A stretch of 64,000 nucleotides of DNA from Streptomyces gossypii (GCF_025165795.1 NZ_JAJAGO010000008.1:124001-188000), one strand, 5' to 3'. Counted from the stretch's first letter, positions 16,383 through 25,422 are shown. Translations and numbers: made by a program. Notes: generated from the letters alone by a model not told the origin.

Positions 16383-17054
16383 ATGAGACACACCAAGGCG
16401 GCATTCGCGGGCGCGCTCGGCTTCGGACTCGCCGCGAGCCTGGCCGCGGTCCCGACCGGCACCGCGGTCGCCGCACCCGCTCCGGACAAGGCGGCCGAGC
16501 GCTCGATCTCGGCGTACGCCGGGAGCGAGGCCGAGGCGGCGAACAACAAGGCGTTCTTCGAGGCCGTGATGAAGTCGGCGCTGAAGAAGCAGGCCGCCGA
16601 ACCGGGCACCCAGGAAGTCACCGTCACCTACAACGCGAGCGCGGCCCCCACCTTCGCCACCCAGATAGCGCGCAGCACCCAGATATGGAACAGCGCGGTC
16701 AACAACGTCACCCTGCGGCAGGGAAGCGGCGCCGACTTCACCTACCGCGAGGGCAACGACTCCCGCGGCTCGTACGCCTACACGGACGGCCACGGGCACG
16801 GCTACATCTTCCTGGACTACCGGCAGAACCAGCAGTACGACTCGACCCGGGTCACCGCGCACGAGACCGGCCATGTGCTGGGCCTGCCCGACCACTACTC
16901 GGGCCCGTGCAGCGAACTGATGTCCGGCGGCGGCCCCGGCCCCTCCTGCACGAACGCCATCCCCAACCAGGCCGAACGCAACCGGGTGGACCAGCTGTGG
17001 GCGAACGGCGTGAGCCAGCTGGACCTGAAGACACCCTTCGTCAAGGCCGACTGA
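16383..17054 (+). CDS. snpA: Snapalysin (small neutral zinc metalloprotease, M7)
   Basis: An ATG at 16383, with GAGGAGGAAA upstream, gives 223 residues. A Sec signal peptide (basic start, hydrophobic core, AVAAP cleavage region near residue 30) is followed by a pro-region and a catalytic domain. The M7 zinc motif is HETGHVLGLPDH. A Met-turn-like ELMSGG and a disulfide pair (Cys in GPCSEL and PSCTNA) are also seen. The enzyme is secreted and degrades proteins such as casein. Control is probably by the adjacent LysR protein. Confidence 0.95.
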   Translation: MRHTKAAFAGALGFGLAASLAAVPTGTAVAAPAPDKAAERSISAYAGSEAEAANNKAFFEAVMKSALKKQAAEPGTQEVTVTYNASAAPTFATQIARSTQIWNSAVNNVTLRQGSGADFTYREGNDSRGSYAYTDGHGHGYIFLDYRQNQQYDSTRVTAHETGHVLGLPDHYSGPCSELMSGGGPGPSCTNAIPNQAERNRVDQLWANGVSQLDLKTPFVKAD

Positions 17055-17152
17055 TCCTCGCGGGCGGCAACGCCCAAGAGCCTCTCGGGTGGCCTCGGAC
17101 CGGACAGGGCCCTGGCGGACGCGGAGTCGGCACTGACGACAGCGGCTGGCGG

Positions 17153-17194
17153 CTGACGGCTGACGGCTGACGGCTGACGGCTGACGGCTGACGG
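17153..17194. repeat. Heptamer tandem repeat CTGACGG x6
   Basis: Six perfect copies of CTGACGG follow the snapalysin gene. Nothing is coded here in either direction. A 7-bp unit changes frame with each copy and would be a candidate variable-number locus. Confidence 0.95.
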
Positions 17195-17271
17195 CTCGTG
17201 CGTGCCAGGGCGTGGCCGTCCGGTCCAGGAGCAACCCGGCAGGCCCCCAGCCTCCCCGGCGCGTGGTGCCC

Positions 17272-17310
17272 GGCGCCCGGTCCGCCGCTTCGTGCGGCGG
17301 ACCGGGCGCC
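17272..17310. terminator. Bidirectional terminator, snapalysin / methyltransferase
   Basis: A perfect 17-bp stem (17272-17288 and 17294-17310) with a TTCGT loop sits in the gap between convergent genes. Confidence 0.88.
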
Positions 17311-17371
17311 GATGCGCGCACCTGGGGCCTGTCGGGTGGGCCCGTCCGGGGCGGCCTGCCCGGGCGGCCTG

Positions 17372-18598
17372 TCAGACCGGGGCCACGAGCCGCCACAGCG
17401 AGGTGACTTCGGCCGAGCGGGCAGCGTGCAGCGGGTCGTCGGCATCGGCGGCACGCGGGTGGCGCGGCGCCGTGTCACTCCGGCCCGCGACCCGCAGCCC
17501 GGCCGCCTCGATCCAGCCGGTCAGTTCCTCGCGGGTGCGCAGCCCGAGCCGCTCCGCGAGATCGGAGAGGACCAGCCACCCCTCACCGCCCGGCTCCAGA
17601 TGCCCCGCGAGCCCGGCGAGGAAGCCGCGCAGCATCCGGCTGCCCGGGTCGTAGACCGCATGCTCCAGCGGCGAGGTGGGCCGGGCCGGGATCCAGGGCG
17701 GATTGCACACGACGAGCGGCGCGCGCCCGGGCGGGAAGAGGTCCGCGTGCACCACCTCCACCTCGGTGGAGACGCCCAGCCGGGCCATGTTCTCGCGGGC
17801 GCAGTCCAGGGCCCGGGGATCGGTGTCGGTGGCGACGACGTGCCGGACACCGCGCCGGGCCAGCACCGCGCTGAGCACCCCCGTCCCGGTACCGACGTCG
17901 AACGCCGGGCCCTCGCCCCGACCGGGCAGCGGCGTACCGGCCACCAGCTCCACGTACTCGCCGCGCACGGGCGCGAAGACGCCGTAGACGGGGTGCACCC
18001 GGTCGCCTCCGAGTGCCGGGACGGGCACGCCGTTGCGCTGCCACTCGTAGGCGCCGATCAGCCCCAGCAGCTCGCGCAGCGCCAGCACGGAAGGCTCACC
18101 GTCCGGCTCGGGCGGCCCGTACGCGGCGGCGCACGCCGCCTGCACGCCGGGCGCACGGCGCAGCGGAACGGTGTGATCAGCGTCCAGGGGGACGAGCAGC
18201 ATGCCGAGGATGCGGGCGCGCTGGGCCTGGCGGGCCCGCTGCCGGTGAAAGGCTCCGCCGGGTGGCCCGGCGGGCGGCGGCTCCGCCGACGCGTCGGTGA
18301 GCGCCTCGGTGAGCGCCTCAGCCGGCGGCCCTGCCGGCGTGCGCGCGGGCGTGCGCGGCTTGGCGTCCACCCGGCGGGCCATCGCGGTCAGCAGCTGCCG
18401 CGCGTTCTGGAAGTCGCCGCGCCACAGCAGCGCCGTGCCCTCGCAGGCCAGCTTGTACGCGTCGGCCGCTTTCGTACGGTCGTCCGCGAGCGCCACCCGG
18501 GCCGGTGGACGGGCCCCGCTCTCGGAACGCCAGCGGGCGGAGCGCTGCTCATCGCCCTCGGTCCAACGGATGATCTGGCTTTCGCTCACCAGATCCAC
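17372..18598 (-). CDS. Class I SAM-dependent methyltransferase (PrmC/HemK-like motif)
   Basis: A GTG at 18598 gives 408 residues; a GTG at 18589 (VSESQIIRW) is an alternative, and neither has a good ribosome site. The N-terminal 150 residues have no recognised domain. The C-terminal half is a Rossmann methyltransferase: AFDVGTGTGVLSAVLARRGV and the NPPW catalytic motif (LVVCNPPWIPARP), typical of amide/base N-methyltransferases such as PrmC. The substrate is unknown. The central region is low-complexity Pro/Ala. Confidence 0.86.
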   Translation of the reverse strand: MDLVSESQIIRWTEGDEQRSARWRSESGARPPARVALADDRTKAADAYKLACEGTALLWRGDFQNARQLLTAMARRVDAKPRTPARTPAGPPAEALTEALTDASAEPPPAGPPGGAFHRQRARQAQRARILGMLLVPLDADHTVPLRRAPGVQAACAAAYGPPEPDGEPSVLALRELLGLIGAYEWQRNGVPVPALGGDRVHPVYGVFAPVRGEYVELVAGTPLPGRGEGPAFDVGTGTGVLSAVLARRGVRHVVATDTDPRALDCARENMARLGVSTEVEVVHADLFPPGRAPLVVCNPPWIPARPTSPLEHAVYDPGSRMLRGFLAGLAGHLEPGGEGWLVLSDLAERLGLRTREELTGWIEAAGLRVAGRSDTAPRHPRAADADDPLHAARSAEVTSLWRLVAPV

Positions 18599-18662
18599 CC
18601 TACGGCCTGGTGCACGCCCGGGTCCCCGGCGCTCTGCGACTCCGCCACCGCGCGCCGGGCCG

Positions 18663-19655
18663 TCACGACCCGGGCCGGCGCTCCGGCGCAGCCGACGGTC
18701 GCCGTGCTCCCGTACGCACGGCCCCGACGGCGGCCGCGATGACCATCACCAGCGCCAGCACCTCCAGGGGCCCCAGGCTCTGGCCCAGCACCAGGAAACC
18801 GGCCGTCGCCGCCGCGGCGGGCATCAGGCTCATCAGCACCGCGAAGGTGGCCTGCGGCAGCCTGCGCAGGGCCAGCAGGTCCATCGCATAGGGCAGCCCG
18901 GAGGAGAGCACGGCCACCGCCGCCCCGAGGCCCAGCGTGACCGGATCCAGCAGGGCGGTGCCCGCGCTCGTCACCGCCAGCGGTGCGCTGATCACCGCGG
19001 CCACTCCCATGGCGAGGGCCAGCCCGTCCATCTTCGGGAAGCGGGCGCCCGCGCGGGCGTTGAAGAGGATGTAGAGCACCCACATACCGCCCGCCGCCAG
19101 GGCGAAGGCCACTCCGGCCGCGTTGAGCTTGTCGAAGCCGCTGCTGCCGAGCAGATACACGCCGCCCAGCGCCAGCGCGGCCCACAGCAGGCTCAGCGCG
19201 CGGCGCGCGGCGACGACGGAGAGTGCGAGCGGCCCCAGCAGCTCCAGGGTGACCGCGGGGCCGAGCGGGATCCGGTCGATGGCCTGGTAGAAGAGGGTGT
19301 TCATGGTGCCCAGGGCGATGCCCAGACCGACGGCGGCGGCCCAGTCGCCGCGCGAGTGGCCGCGCAGCCGCGGCCTGCACAGCACCAGCATGATCAGCGC
19401 GGAGAAGACGAGCCGCAGCCCCACCACTCCGAGCGCGCCCGCACGGGGGAAGAGCAGGGCAGCCACAGCCGAACCGAACTGCAGCGAGAACGCGCCCGCG
19501 CACACCAGCCCGACAGCCCCGGCCCGCCCGGCACCACTCCCGGTACGGCGTCCGCCACCGAGCCCGGCACCGGATGCACCACCAGGCCCGGCGGCGCTCG
19601 CGGTACGACGGCCCCGGGACCGGGCCGGTGCGACGCTCTCTGCGGGTGTTTCCAT
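18663..19655 (-). CDS. EamA-family exporter (RhtA-like)
   Basis: The ATG at 19655 gives 330 residues. About ten membrane helices follow a 40-residue Gly/Ala-rich N-terminus. Two EamA repeats can be seen; SGLPYAMDLLALRRLPQATFAVLMSLMPAAAATAGFLVLGQ is the typical end of the second. Family members export amino acids or related metabolites; the substrate here is not known. There is no Shine-Dalgarno site and a TTAGCGT element near the ATG, so the mRNA may be leaderless. Confidence 0.9.
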   Translation of the reverse strand: METPAESVAPARSRGRRTASAAGPGGASGAGLGGGRRTGSGAGRAGAVGLVCAGAFSLQFGSAVAALLFPRAGALGVVGLRLVFSALIMLVLCRPRLRGHSRGDWAAAVGLGIALGTMNTLFYQAIDRIPLGPAVTLELLGPLALSVVAARRALSLLWAALALGGVYLLGSSGFDKLNAAGVAFALAAGGMWVLYILFNARAGARFPKMDGLALAMGVAAVISAPLAVTSAGTALLDPVTLGLGAAVAVLSSGLPYAMDLLALRRLPQATFAVLMSLMPAAAATAGFLVLGQSLGPLEVLALVMVIAAAVGAVRTGARRPSAAPERRPGS

Positions 19656-19896
19656 GCGGCCCACGCTAACGACCTGGTGCCCGCCCGCTACCGGACAGCC
19701 GGCCGCCACGGGCAACGCCGGCCCACGGTCCCGCACTCTCGCCTCGCAGGGACGACGGGAACACGCCGTGCGTCCGCCTGTGGGGAACGCAGTGATCACG
19801 GCATACGTTGGCTCGACAGGTACACGTGGAGAGGCATAGGTCGCGCCACCGAGGGCACCAACCTCTCGCATCTCCCCACAGCACAGGAGGCAGACG

Positions 19897-20127
19897 ATGG
19901 CAGGGTTCCTGGACAAGGCCAAGGAGCAAGCACAGCGCGGTCTCGCGCAGGGCAAGGAGAAGGTCGGCGAGGTCCAGGCACAGCGGGCAGGGCACGACCT
20001 GGTGCGCAAGCTGGGCGCCGCCTACTACGCGGAGCAGCGGGGGAACGGCTCGGCGGCGCAGGTCCAGCAGGCGCTGGCCGCCGTAGAGCAGCACATCGCT
20101 CAGCACGGGGACAGCGCGCTGCGCTGA
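19897..20127 (+). CDS. Small helical conserved hypothetical protein
   Basis: The ATG at 19897, with AGGAGG about 7 bases upstream, gives 76 residues. The protein starts GFLDKAKEQAQRGLAQGKEKVGEVQ and continues in amphipathic, Lys/Gln/Ala-rich helix, with LVRKLGAAYYAEQRG in the middle. No cysteine or membrane segment is present. The type is common in Streptomyces; the function is not known to me. Confidence 0.8.
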   Translation: MAGFLDKAKEQAQRGLAQGKEKVGEVQAQRAGHDLVRKLGAAYYAEQRGNGSAAQVQQALAAVEQHIAQHGDSALR

Positions 20128-20138
20128 GTCTCCGCGCC

Positions 20139-20309
20139 GCCAGTGCCGCGTCGGGCAGGGTCCACCCCGCTCGCCGCCCTGGTGCGGCCATCGGCCGCGT
20201 TGCCCGACCGGCCGAGTAGACCCACTACGAGACCGATCCGGCGCCTTGCCGCTGACCGCACCAGGACGCCTCGCTACCGGGCAAACCCTGCCCTACGCGG
20301 CACTGGCCA
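20139..20309. repeat. Long near-palindromic repeat element, copy B (diverged)
   Basis: The arms (GCCAGTGCCGCGTCGGGCAG on the left, CTGCCCTACGCGGCACTGGC on the right) and inner arms around CCTGGTGCGG / CCGCACCAGG form a long imperfect hairpin. The core has GCGTTGCCCGACC and CCACTACGAGACCGATCC, aligning with copies A and C. It occupies the region between the small protein and the PLP enzyme gene. Confidence 0.75.
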
Positions 20310-20380
20310 CCGGCGCGTGTGGGGTGCGCGCCGGGGCGGGCGGTTGCACGGCCCGGCCGCTCCCGCGTCAGAATCGGTGC

Positions 20381-21400
20381 GTGACCGCACAGACCGCCGC
20401 GACCCCGCGACTGCCGGCCCCGCGACTGCCCTCCCCGCTCCAGGAGGTGGCGGACGAGCGATTCGCGCGGCAGGGCGTACGGCTGCTGCTGAAGCGCGAT
20501 GATCTGATCCATCCGGAGCTGCCCGGCAACAAGTGGCGGAAACTCGCGCCCAACCTCCGGGCCGCGGCCGAGGGCGGCCACCACACGCTGCTGACCTTCG
20601 GCGGCGCCTACTCCAATCATCTGCGCGCCGTGGCCGCGGCGGGGCGGCTGCTGGGTCTCGCCACCCTCGGTGTCGTGCGCGGCGAGGAACTCGCGCACCG
20701 GCCGCTCAACCCCTCGCTGGAGCGGTGCGCGGCCGACGGGATGCGGCTGCACTTCGTCTCTCGCTCCGACTACCGCCGCAGGGCGGACCCGGAGTGGCTC
20801 GCGGAGCTGCACGGCCTCTTCGGCGACTTCCTGCCCCTCCCGGAGGGCGGCAGCAACGCGGCGGCCGTGCACGGCTGCGCGGGGCTGGGCCGGGAGCTGT
20901 CCGGGCGCACGGACGTCGCCGCCGTCCCCTGCGGTACGGGCGGCACGCTGGCCGGGCTGGCGGGCGGCCTCACCGGCGGGCGCGCGCTCGGCATACCGGT
21001 GCTCAGGGGCGGCTTTCTCGGCGCCGAGGTGGCCCGGCTGCAGCAGGCGGCGTTCGGTGGCCGCCGGGGCGACTGGTCGCTGGACGAGCGGTTCCACGGC
21101 GGCGGCTTCGCCCGTACGAGCGAGGAGCTCAGCGCCTTCGCCGCGGAGTTCGCGGCCCGGCACGGGCTGCCGCCGCTCGATCACGTCTACGTCGCCAAGC
21201 TGCTGTACGGCCTGTGCGCGCTGGTGGCCGAGGGTGCCTTCGCCAGGGGCAGCACGGTCACGGCGGTCATCACCGGGCCGGTCTTCCCGCCCGCTCCCCC
21301 GGCACCCGTGTCCGCAGCCGCCGTATCCTCGCTTCCAGGCACCGGGCCGCACACCGCCGGCCGGGACTCCCCCGCCGCCGACCCCCCGAGGTATCCGTGA
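20381..21400 (+). CDS. PLP-dependent D-cysteine desulfhydrase / ACC deaminase family enzyme
   Basis: The GTG at 20381 gives 339 residues of a fold-type II PLP enzyme. The PLP lysine is in LPGNKWRKLAPNL (residue about 51), followed by LLTFGGAYSNHLRA, which binds the substrate carboxylate. PCGTGGTLAGLAGGL binds the PLP phosphate. The C-terminal 30 residues are low-complexity Pro/Ala. It could be D-cysteine desulfhydrase or a related desulfhydrase/deaminase; ACC deaminase activity cannot be claimed. Its stop overlaps the next start (GTGA), so the genes are co-translated. Confidence 0.85.
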   Translation: MTAQTAATPRLPAPRLPSPLQEVADERFARQGVRLLLKRDDLIHPELPGNKWRKLAPNLRAAAEGGHHTLLTFGGAYSNHLRAVAAAGRLLGLATLGVVRGEELAHRPLNPSLERCAADGMRLHFVSRSDYRRRADPEWLAELHGLFGDFLPLPEGGSNAAAVHGCAGLGRELSGRTDVAAVPCGTGGTLAGLAGGLTGGRALGIPVLRGGFLGAEVARLQQAAFGGRRGDWSLDERFHGGGFARTSEELSAFAAEFAARHGLPPLDHVYVAKLLYGLCALVAEGAFARGSTVTAVITGPVFPPAPPAPVSAAAVSSLPGTGPHTAGRDSPAADPPRYP

Positions 21401-21879
21401 TCAGAACCGCCGCGCCCGCCGACGTCCCGGTCATCCGGGCCATGGTCCGTGAACTCGCGGAGTACGAGCGTGCGCCGGAGCACGCCCGGGCCACCGACGA
21501 GCAGCTGCACTCCGCTCTCTTCGGCCCGCATCCGGCCGTTTTCGCGCTGATCGCGGAGGACGACGGCGGGGCGCCGGTCGGCTTCGCCCTGTGGTTTCGC
21601 AACTTCTCCACCTGGACGGGCACTCACGGTGTGTATCTGGAGGACCTCTTTGTCCGTCCGGAGGCACGCGGCGCGGGTCACGGAAAGGCGTTGCTCTCCG
21701 CACTCGCCGAGATCTGCGTCGAACACGGCTATGAACGCTTCGAATGGTGGGTATTGGACTGGAACACCCCGTCTATCGGCTTCTACCAGTCGCTTGGCGC
21801 CGAGCCGATGGACGAGTGGACGGTCTTCCGGATGTCCGGAGAGCCGCTGCGTGCGCTCGCCGGAGTCAACGCAGCGTAA
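21397..21879 (+). CDS. GNAT acetyltransferase, SSAT-like (diamine/polyamine type)
   Basis: The GTG at 21397 overlaps the previous stop and gives 160 residues. The acetyl-CoA site is VRPEARGAGHGKALLSALAEI. The block YLEDLFVRPEARG and the later WVLDWNTPSIGFYQSLGAEPMDEWTVFRM resemble spermidine/spermine acetyltransferases. The role would be acetylation of a small amine (inference). It forms a two-gene unit with the PLP enzyme. Confidence 0.85.
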   Translation: MIRTAAPADVPVIRAMVRELAEYERAPEHARATDEQLHSALFGPHPAVFALIAEDDGGAPVGFALWFRNFSTWTGTHGVYLEDLFVRPEARGAGHGKALLSALAEICVEHGYERFEWWVLDWNTPSIGFYQSLGAEPMDEWTVFRMSGEPLRALAGVNAA

Positions 21880-22139
21880 TCGTCTTGGATTTGGCAGCTC
21901 CACCCCCTAGCCACGGACAGTACCCGTGTGTTTACTATGGGTTACGCTCCCTGGATGGGTCGGCCCCGGCCGTTCAAGATTCGCGCGGGCGACATCCCGA
22001 CGCGGATCGCGATAGCGTCGCAGTCGTACCATCCGCCGCGTCGGCCGCGGGCTCCGCACCTGCTCCACGCGGGGTCACGGACCGGCGCGTTGGTAACAGC
22101 CGACGAGCCTAACCAGCTTGCGCCACCTTGGAGGTGAGG
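21880..22139. promoter_or_regulatory. Leader and promoter region of prsH-sigH
   Basis: This 260 bp region holds the promoters of the anti-sigma/sigma operon. A TATGGGTTACG element near 21935 could be a -10 region of a SigB-type promoter, but no convincing -35 was found. An open frame at 21928-22137 has no ribosome site and no recognised similarity. Confidence 0.4.
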
Positions 22140-22553
22140 GTGTCTCAGATCGCAGGCGAGCCCGGGGACAAGGACTTCGTCGAGGTCCGGCTGCCCGCTG
22201 CGGGCGCTTACCTGTCCGTGTTGCGTACCGCCACGGCCGGGCTCGCTGCCCGCCTGGACTTCACTCTCGACGAAATCGAGGATCTTCGGATCGCGGTCGA
22301 CGAGGCGTGCGCGATCCTGCTCCAGCAGGCAGTGCCCGGTTCCGTGCTGAACTGTGTGTTCGAACTCATCGGTGACTCGCTCCGGGTCACCGTCTCAGCA
22401 CCCACCACGGACGGCCGGGCCCCGGAGCGCGACACCTTCGCCTGGACGGTGCTGTCCGCTCTCGCGGGCGAGGTGGATTCCATGGTGTCGGAGGACCGCA
22501 CGGTCACGATCAGCCTGCGGAAGCAGCGCGGCGCGAGTCCGGAACCATCGTGA
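22140..22553 (+). CDS. prsH: RsbW-like anti-sigma factor of SigH
   Basis: The GTG at 22140 follows a GGAGGTGAGG ribosome site and gives 137 residues. A HATPase_c (GHKL) serine-kinase fold is suggested by RIAVDEACAILLQ (N-box) and by the later DTFAWTVLSALAGEVD and VTISLRKQRG. Members of this family bind and hold SigB-type sigma factors. The stop overlaps the sigH start (GTGA). In S. coelicolor the equivalent protein (PrsH/UshX/RshA) restrains SigH; the same function is inferred here. Confidence 0.88.
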   Translation: MSQIAGEPGDKDFVEVRLPAAGAYLSVLRTATAGLAARLDFTLDEIEDLRIAVDEACAILLQQAVPGSVLNCVFELIGDSLRVTVSAPTTDGRAPERDTFAWTVLSALAGEVDSMVSEDRTVTISLRKQRGASPEPS

Positions 22554-23524
22554 CCGAGCACGAGGCACGAGAAGTGTGGGCGGGCCGCCCCGAGGCGGCC
22601 GGCCCCGGCATTCCCGAGCAGCAGGCCCGGCCGCATCCCGCCGACACCAGCGGTCCGCGGTCCGGGCAGGCTGCGAGGGGGCAGCGGGCAGGGACGGCGG
22701 AGCGGGCGGACTCGATGGACCAGCACCGGCACGAGAAGCACCGGCACAGCCAGTACCGGCAGCACGATCCGCAGGACCGCAGCGGTGCGCGTGCCCTGTT
22801 CATCGAGCTGCGCAAGCTGCCGGACGACTCGCCGGCCCGTGCGGAGCTGCGCAATCACCTGGTGCGGATGCATCTGCCGCTGGTGGAGCATCTGGCCAGG
22901 CGGTTCCGCAACCGCGGCGAGCCGCTGGACGACCTCACCCAGGTCGCCACGATCGGGCTGATCAAGTCCGTGGACAGGTTCGATCCGGAGCGCGGGGTGG
23001 AGTTCTCGACCTACGCCACCCCCACCGTCGTCGGAGAGATCAAGCGGCACTTCCGTGACAAGGGGTGGGCGGTGCGGGTGCCGCGCCGTCTGCAGGAGCT
23101 GCGGCTCTCGCTCACCTCGGCCACGGCGGAGCTGTCCCAGCAGCACGGCCGTGCGCCGACGGTGCATGAACTGGCCGAGCGGCTCGCGATCTCGGAGGAG
23201 GAGGTCCTGGAGGGGCTGGAGTCGGCGAACGCCTACAGCACCCTCTCGCTGGACGTCCCGGACACCGACGACGAGTCCCCGGCCGTCGCCGACACCCTCG
23301 GCGAGGAGGATGACGCACTGGAGGGGGTGGAGTACCGCGAGTCGCTCAAGCCGCTGCTCGAGGAGCTGCCGCCCCGCGAGAAGAAGATCCTGCTGCTGCG
23401 GTTCTTCGGAAACATGACGCAGTCGCAGATCGCCCAGGAGGTCGGCATCTCCCAGATGCACGTCTCCCGCCTGCTGGCCCGCACCCTCGCCCAGCTGCGC
23501 GACCGGTTGCTCGTGGAGGAATGA
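22550..23524 (+). CDS. sigH: SigB/SigF/SigG-type sigma factor SigH
   Basis: The GTG at 22550 gives 324 residues. Region 2 is LVRMHLPLVEHLARRFRNRGEPLDDLTQVATIGLIKSVDRFDPERG, with FSTYATPTVVGEIKRHFRDKGWAVRVPRR, followed by region 3 and region 4 (MTQSQIAQEVGISQMHVSRLLARTLAQLR). The first 75 residues are low-complexity and His/Gln/Arg-rich. An in-frame ATG at 22715 (MDQHRHEKH) would give a 269-residue form. In S. coelicolor SigH exists in several N-terminal size forms and is linked to osmotic stress and septation. It is translationally coupled to prsH. Confidence 0.93.
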   Translation: MTEHEAREVWAGRPEAAGPGIPEQQARPHPADTSGPRSGQAARGQRAGTAERADSMDQHRHEKHRHSQYRQHDPQDRSGARALFIELRKLPDDSPARAELRNHLVRMHLPLVEHLARRFRNRGEPLDDLTQVATIGLIKSVDRFDPERGVEFSTYATPTVVGEIKRHFRDKGWAVRVPRRLQELRLSLTSATAELSQQHGRAPTVHELAERLAISEEEVLEGLESANAYSTLSLDVPDTDDESPAVADTLGEEDDALEGVEYRESLKPLLEELPPREKKILLLRFFGNMTQSQIAQEVGISQMHVSRLLARTLAQLRDRLLVEE

Positions 23525-23660
23525 GCCTCGCGGAGGAATGATCCGCGCGGGGAGGAGCACCGGGGGAAGTTGACCGGGAGGCCGTGCCCCACGGCCTCCG
23601 GCAGCCCGGCAAGCCTTACGTCAGCGCGTCCAGCCCGCGCCAGCCCATCGGCAGGCCGTC

Positions 23661-24074
23661 CTAGGCGTCCTGCGGCCCGATGCCGAGCGCCTCGGTCGCG
23701 GTGGGGTTGACCACACAGGCGAGCACCACGATCGCCGTGAGGGCGATGGCCACTCCACCCAGGATCCAGAAGCCGCCGTTCTGCGCCATCTGCCAGCCGA
23801 CCGGCAGCCCCAGCAGCTGGATGATCATCGAGGGCCCGCGGCTCCAGCGGCGCTGCCCCCACAGCCCCCGCGCGGCGACCAGCGGCAGCACGGACAGCGC
23901 GAGCACCGTCAGGGCCAGTGTGAGGGCCTGGGTCATGCCGTCCGGGTCCCCGGTGAAGAGCAGGACCAGCGAGACCAGCCCGAGCCCGGCGATCACCGCC
24001 CCCTCGAGCGCGGTCAGCACGGCCGCCGCGGTGAGGCGGGCCGGGCGGGCTGGGGACGAATCGGTGTCACTCAC
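23661..24074 (-). CDS. Four-helix integral membrane protein of unknown function
   Basis: A GTG at 24074 gives 137 residues; the ribosome site is weak and the transcript may be leaderless. Four hydrophobic segments are visible, including VLTALEGAVIAGLGLVSLVLLF and LTLALTVLALSVLPLVAARGLWG. The protein has no catalytic motif. It lies between sigH and the diacylglycerol kinase-like gene and is read in the opposite direction. Confidence 0.78.
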   Translation of the reverse strand: MSDTDSSPARPARLTAAAVLTALEGAVIAGLGLVSLVLLFTGDPDGMTQALTLALTVLALSVLPLVAARGLWGQRRWSRGPSMIIQLLGLPVGWQMAQNGGFWILGGVAIALTAIVVLACVVNPTATEALGIGPQDA

Positions 24075-24136
24075 CCCAGCAGGGTAGCCCGGCACCCGAC
24101 TGGGCCGGGTACCCCCGCGTGGGTACGCTGCACTCC

Positions 24137-25105
24137 ATGCGCGCACTTCTCGTGGTCAACCCGGCAGCCACCACCACCAGCGCGCGGACCCGTGATGTGC
24201 TCTCGCACGCCCTTGCCAGCGATCTGAAGCTGGAGGTCGCGACGACGGAGTACCGCGGACACGCCCGTGACCTGGCACGGAAGGCGGCGGAGGACGGCCA
24301 GACCGAGCTGGTGATCGCGCTCGGCGGCGACGGCACCGTCAACGAGATCGTCAACGGACTGCTGCACCACGGGCCCGATCCCACCGCGCTGCCCCGACTC
24401 GCGGTGGTCCCCGGGGGCTCCACCAATGTCTTCGCCCGCGCGCTCGGCCTGCCCAATGACGTGGTGGAGGCCACCGGTGCCCTGCTGCACGCGCTGCGCG
24501 AGCGCAGCGAACGCACGGTCGGGCTGGGCCTGGCCGCCGGCGTGCCGGGCACGGAGGACTCCGAGGTGCCCGCCCGCTGGTTCACCTTCTGCGCGGGCTA
24601 CGGCTTCGACGCGGGAGTGATCGGCCGTGTCGAGCAGCACCGCGAACAGGGCAAGCGTTCGACGCACCCGCTGTACGTTCGACAGGTGCTGCGTCAGTTT
24701 CTGAACGAACCGCACCGCAGGCGCGGCACGATCGCGCTCGAACGTCCGGGTGAGGAAACGGTGGAAGACCTGGTGCTCGCCACGGTCTGCAACACCGCCC
24801 CGTGGACGTATCTCGGCAACCGCCCGCTCTACGCGGTGCCCGGCACCTCCTTCGACACCGGCCTCGACCTGCTGGGACTCGCCCGCCTGACCCTGACGTC
24901 CGCCACCCGCTACGGCACCCAGCTGCTCACCTCCACGCCGGATCGCGGGCCGCACGGCAAGCACGCGGTCTCCCTGCACGATCTGACGGACTTCACCTTG
25001 CATTCGCAGGTTCCCCTACCCCTTCAGATGGACGGCGACCACTTGGGGTTGCGTACCAGCGTTCAGTTCACAGGCGTACGGCGTGCACTGCGTGTGATTG
25101 TGTAA
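24137..25105 (+). CDS. Diacylglycerol kinase-family lipid kinase
   Basis: The ATG at 24137 gives 322 residues; no Shine-Dalgarno site is seen, so a leaderless mRNA is probable. The nucleotide-binding loop is VIALGGDGTVNEIVNGL and the second conserved motif is VVPGGSTNVFARALG; a PLPLQMDGD motif lies near the C-terminus. It could phosphorylate diacylglycerol or another lipid; lipid substrate and product are not evident. It stands between sigH and wblE. Confidence 0.9.
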   Translation: MRALLVVNPAATTTSARTRDVLSHALASDLKLEVATTEYRGHARDLARKAAEDGQTELVIALGGDGTVNEIVNGLLHHGPDPTALPRLAVVPGGSTNVFARALGLPNDVVEATGALLHALRERSERTVGLGLAAGVPGTEDSEVPARWFTFCAGYGFDAGVIGRVEQHREQGKRSTHPLYVRQVLRQFLNEPHRRRGTIALERPGEETVEDLVLATVCNTAPWTYLGNRPLYAVPGTSFDTGLDLLGLARLTLTSATRYGTQLLTSTPDRGPHGKHAVSLHDLTDFTLHSQVPLPLQMDGDHLGLRTSVQFTGVRRALRVIV

Positions 25106-25422
25106 GCCGAAGGGCCTAAAGTCCTTTTACTCGAACGTTTAGGCTGGCTTCCACCCCCTGGAAGTACGGCTGTGAGTGATGCGACGCCAAGGAATCAAAA
25201 AAAAGTTGCCGGAAGGGGTTGTATCCGTCGCCGAGGTTTGCGACTCTCTTCATGGCGATCGGGACGGCCCCACAAGCGGCCCCCTTGAGAGCCCGAATCC
25301 TCCTCCTCATTCCTGTGGGACCCGCATCACACATTGGCGCGGAGCTCTTCCCCTGTGGGGGGATTCGTGAAAGCGTTCACATTCACAAGCAACGAATCGC
25401 CACACGAGGAGAGGTAGCAGCC
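25106..25422. promoter_or_regulatory. Leader and promoter region of wblE
   Basis: This 317 bp gap is less GC-rich than its surroundings and contains an A8 tract near 25197-25204. A GCCTAAA / TTTAGGC inverted repeat (25114-25120 and 25138-25144) may end the upstream transcript. No small gene could be supported. Confidence 0.5.

Noticed and set aside
21928..22137. Open frame of 69 codons upstream of prsH (MFTMGYAPWMGRPRPF...).
   Set aside because: No ribosome site, no recognised similarity, and it fills the promoter region of prsH-sigH.
23525..23660. Possible small gene between sigH and the membrane protein gene.
   Set aside because: Only GC-rich sequence with no ribosome site or conserved motif was seen.
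25176..25370. Small open frame in the wblE leader.
   Set aside because: No ribosome site or conserved motif; composition unlike the neighbouring genes.
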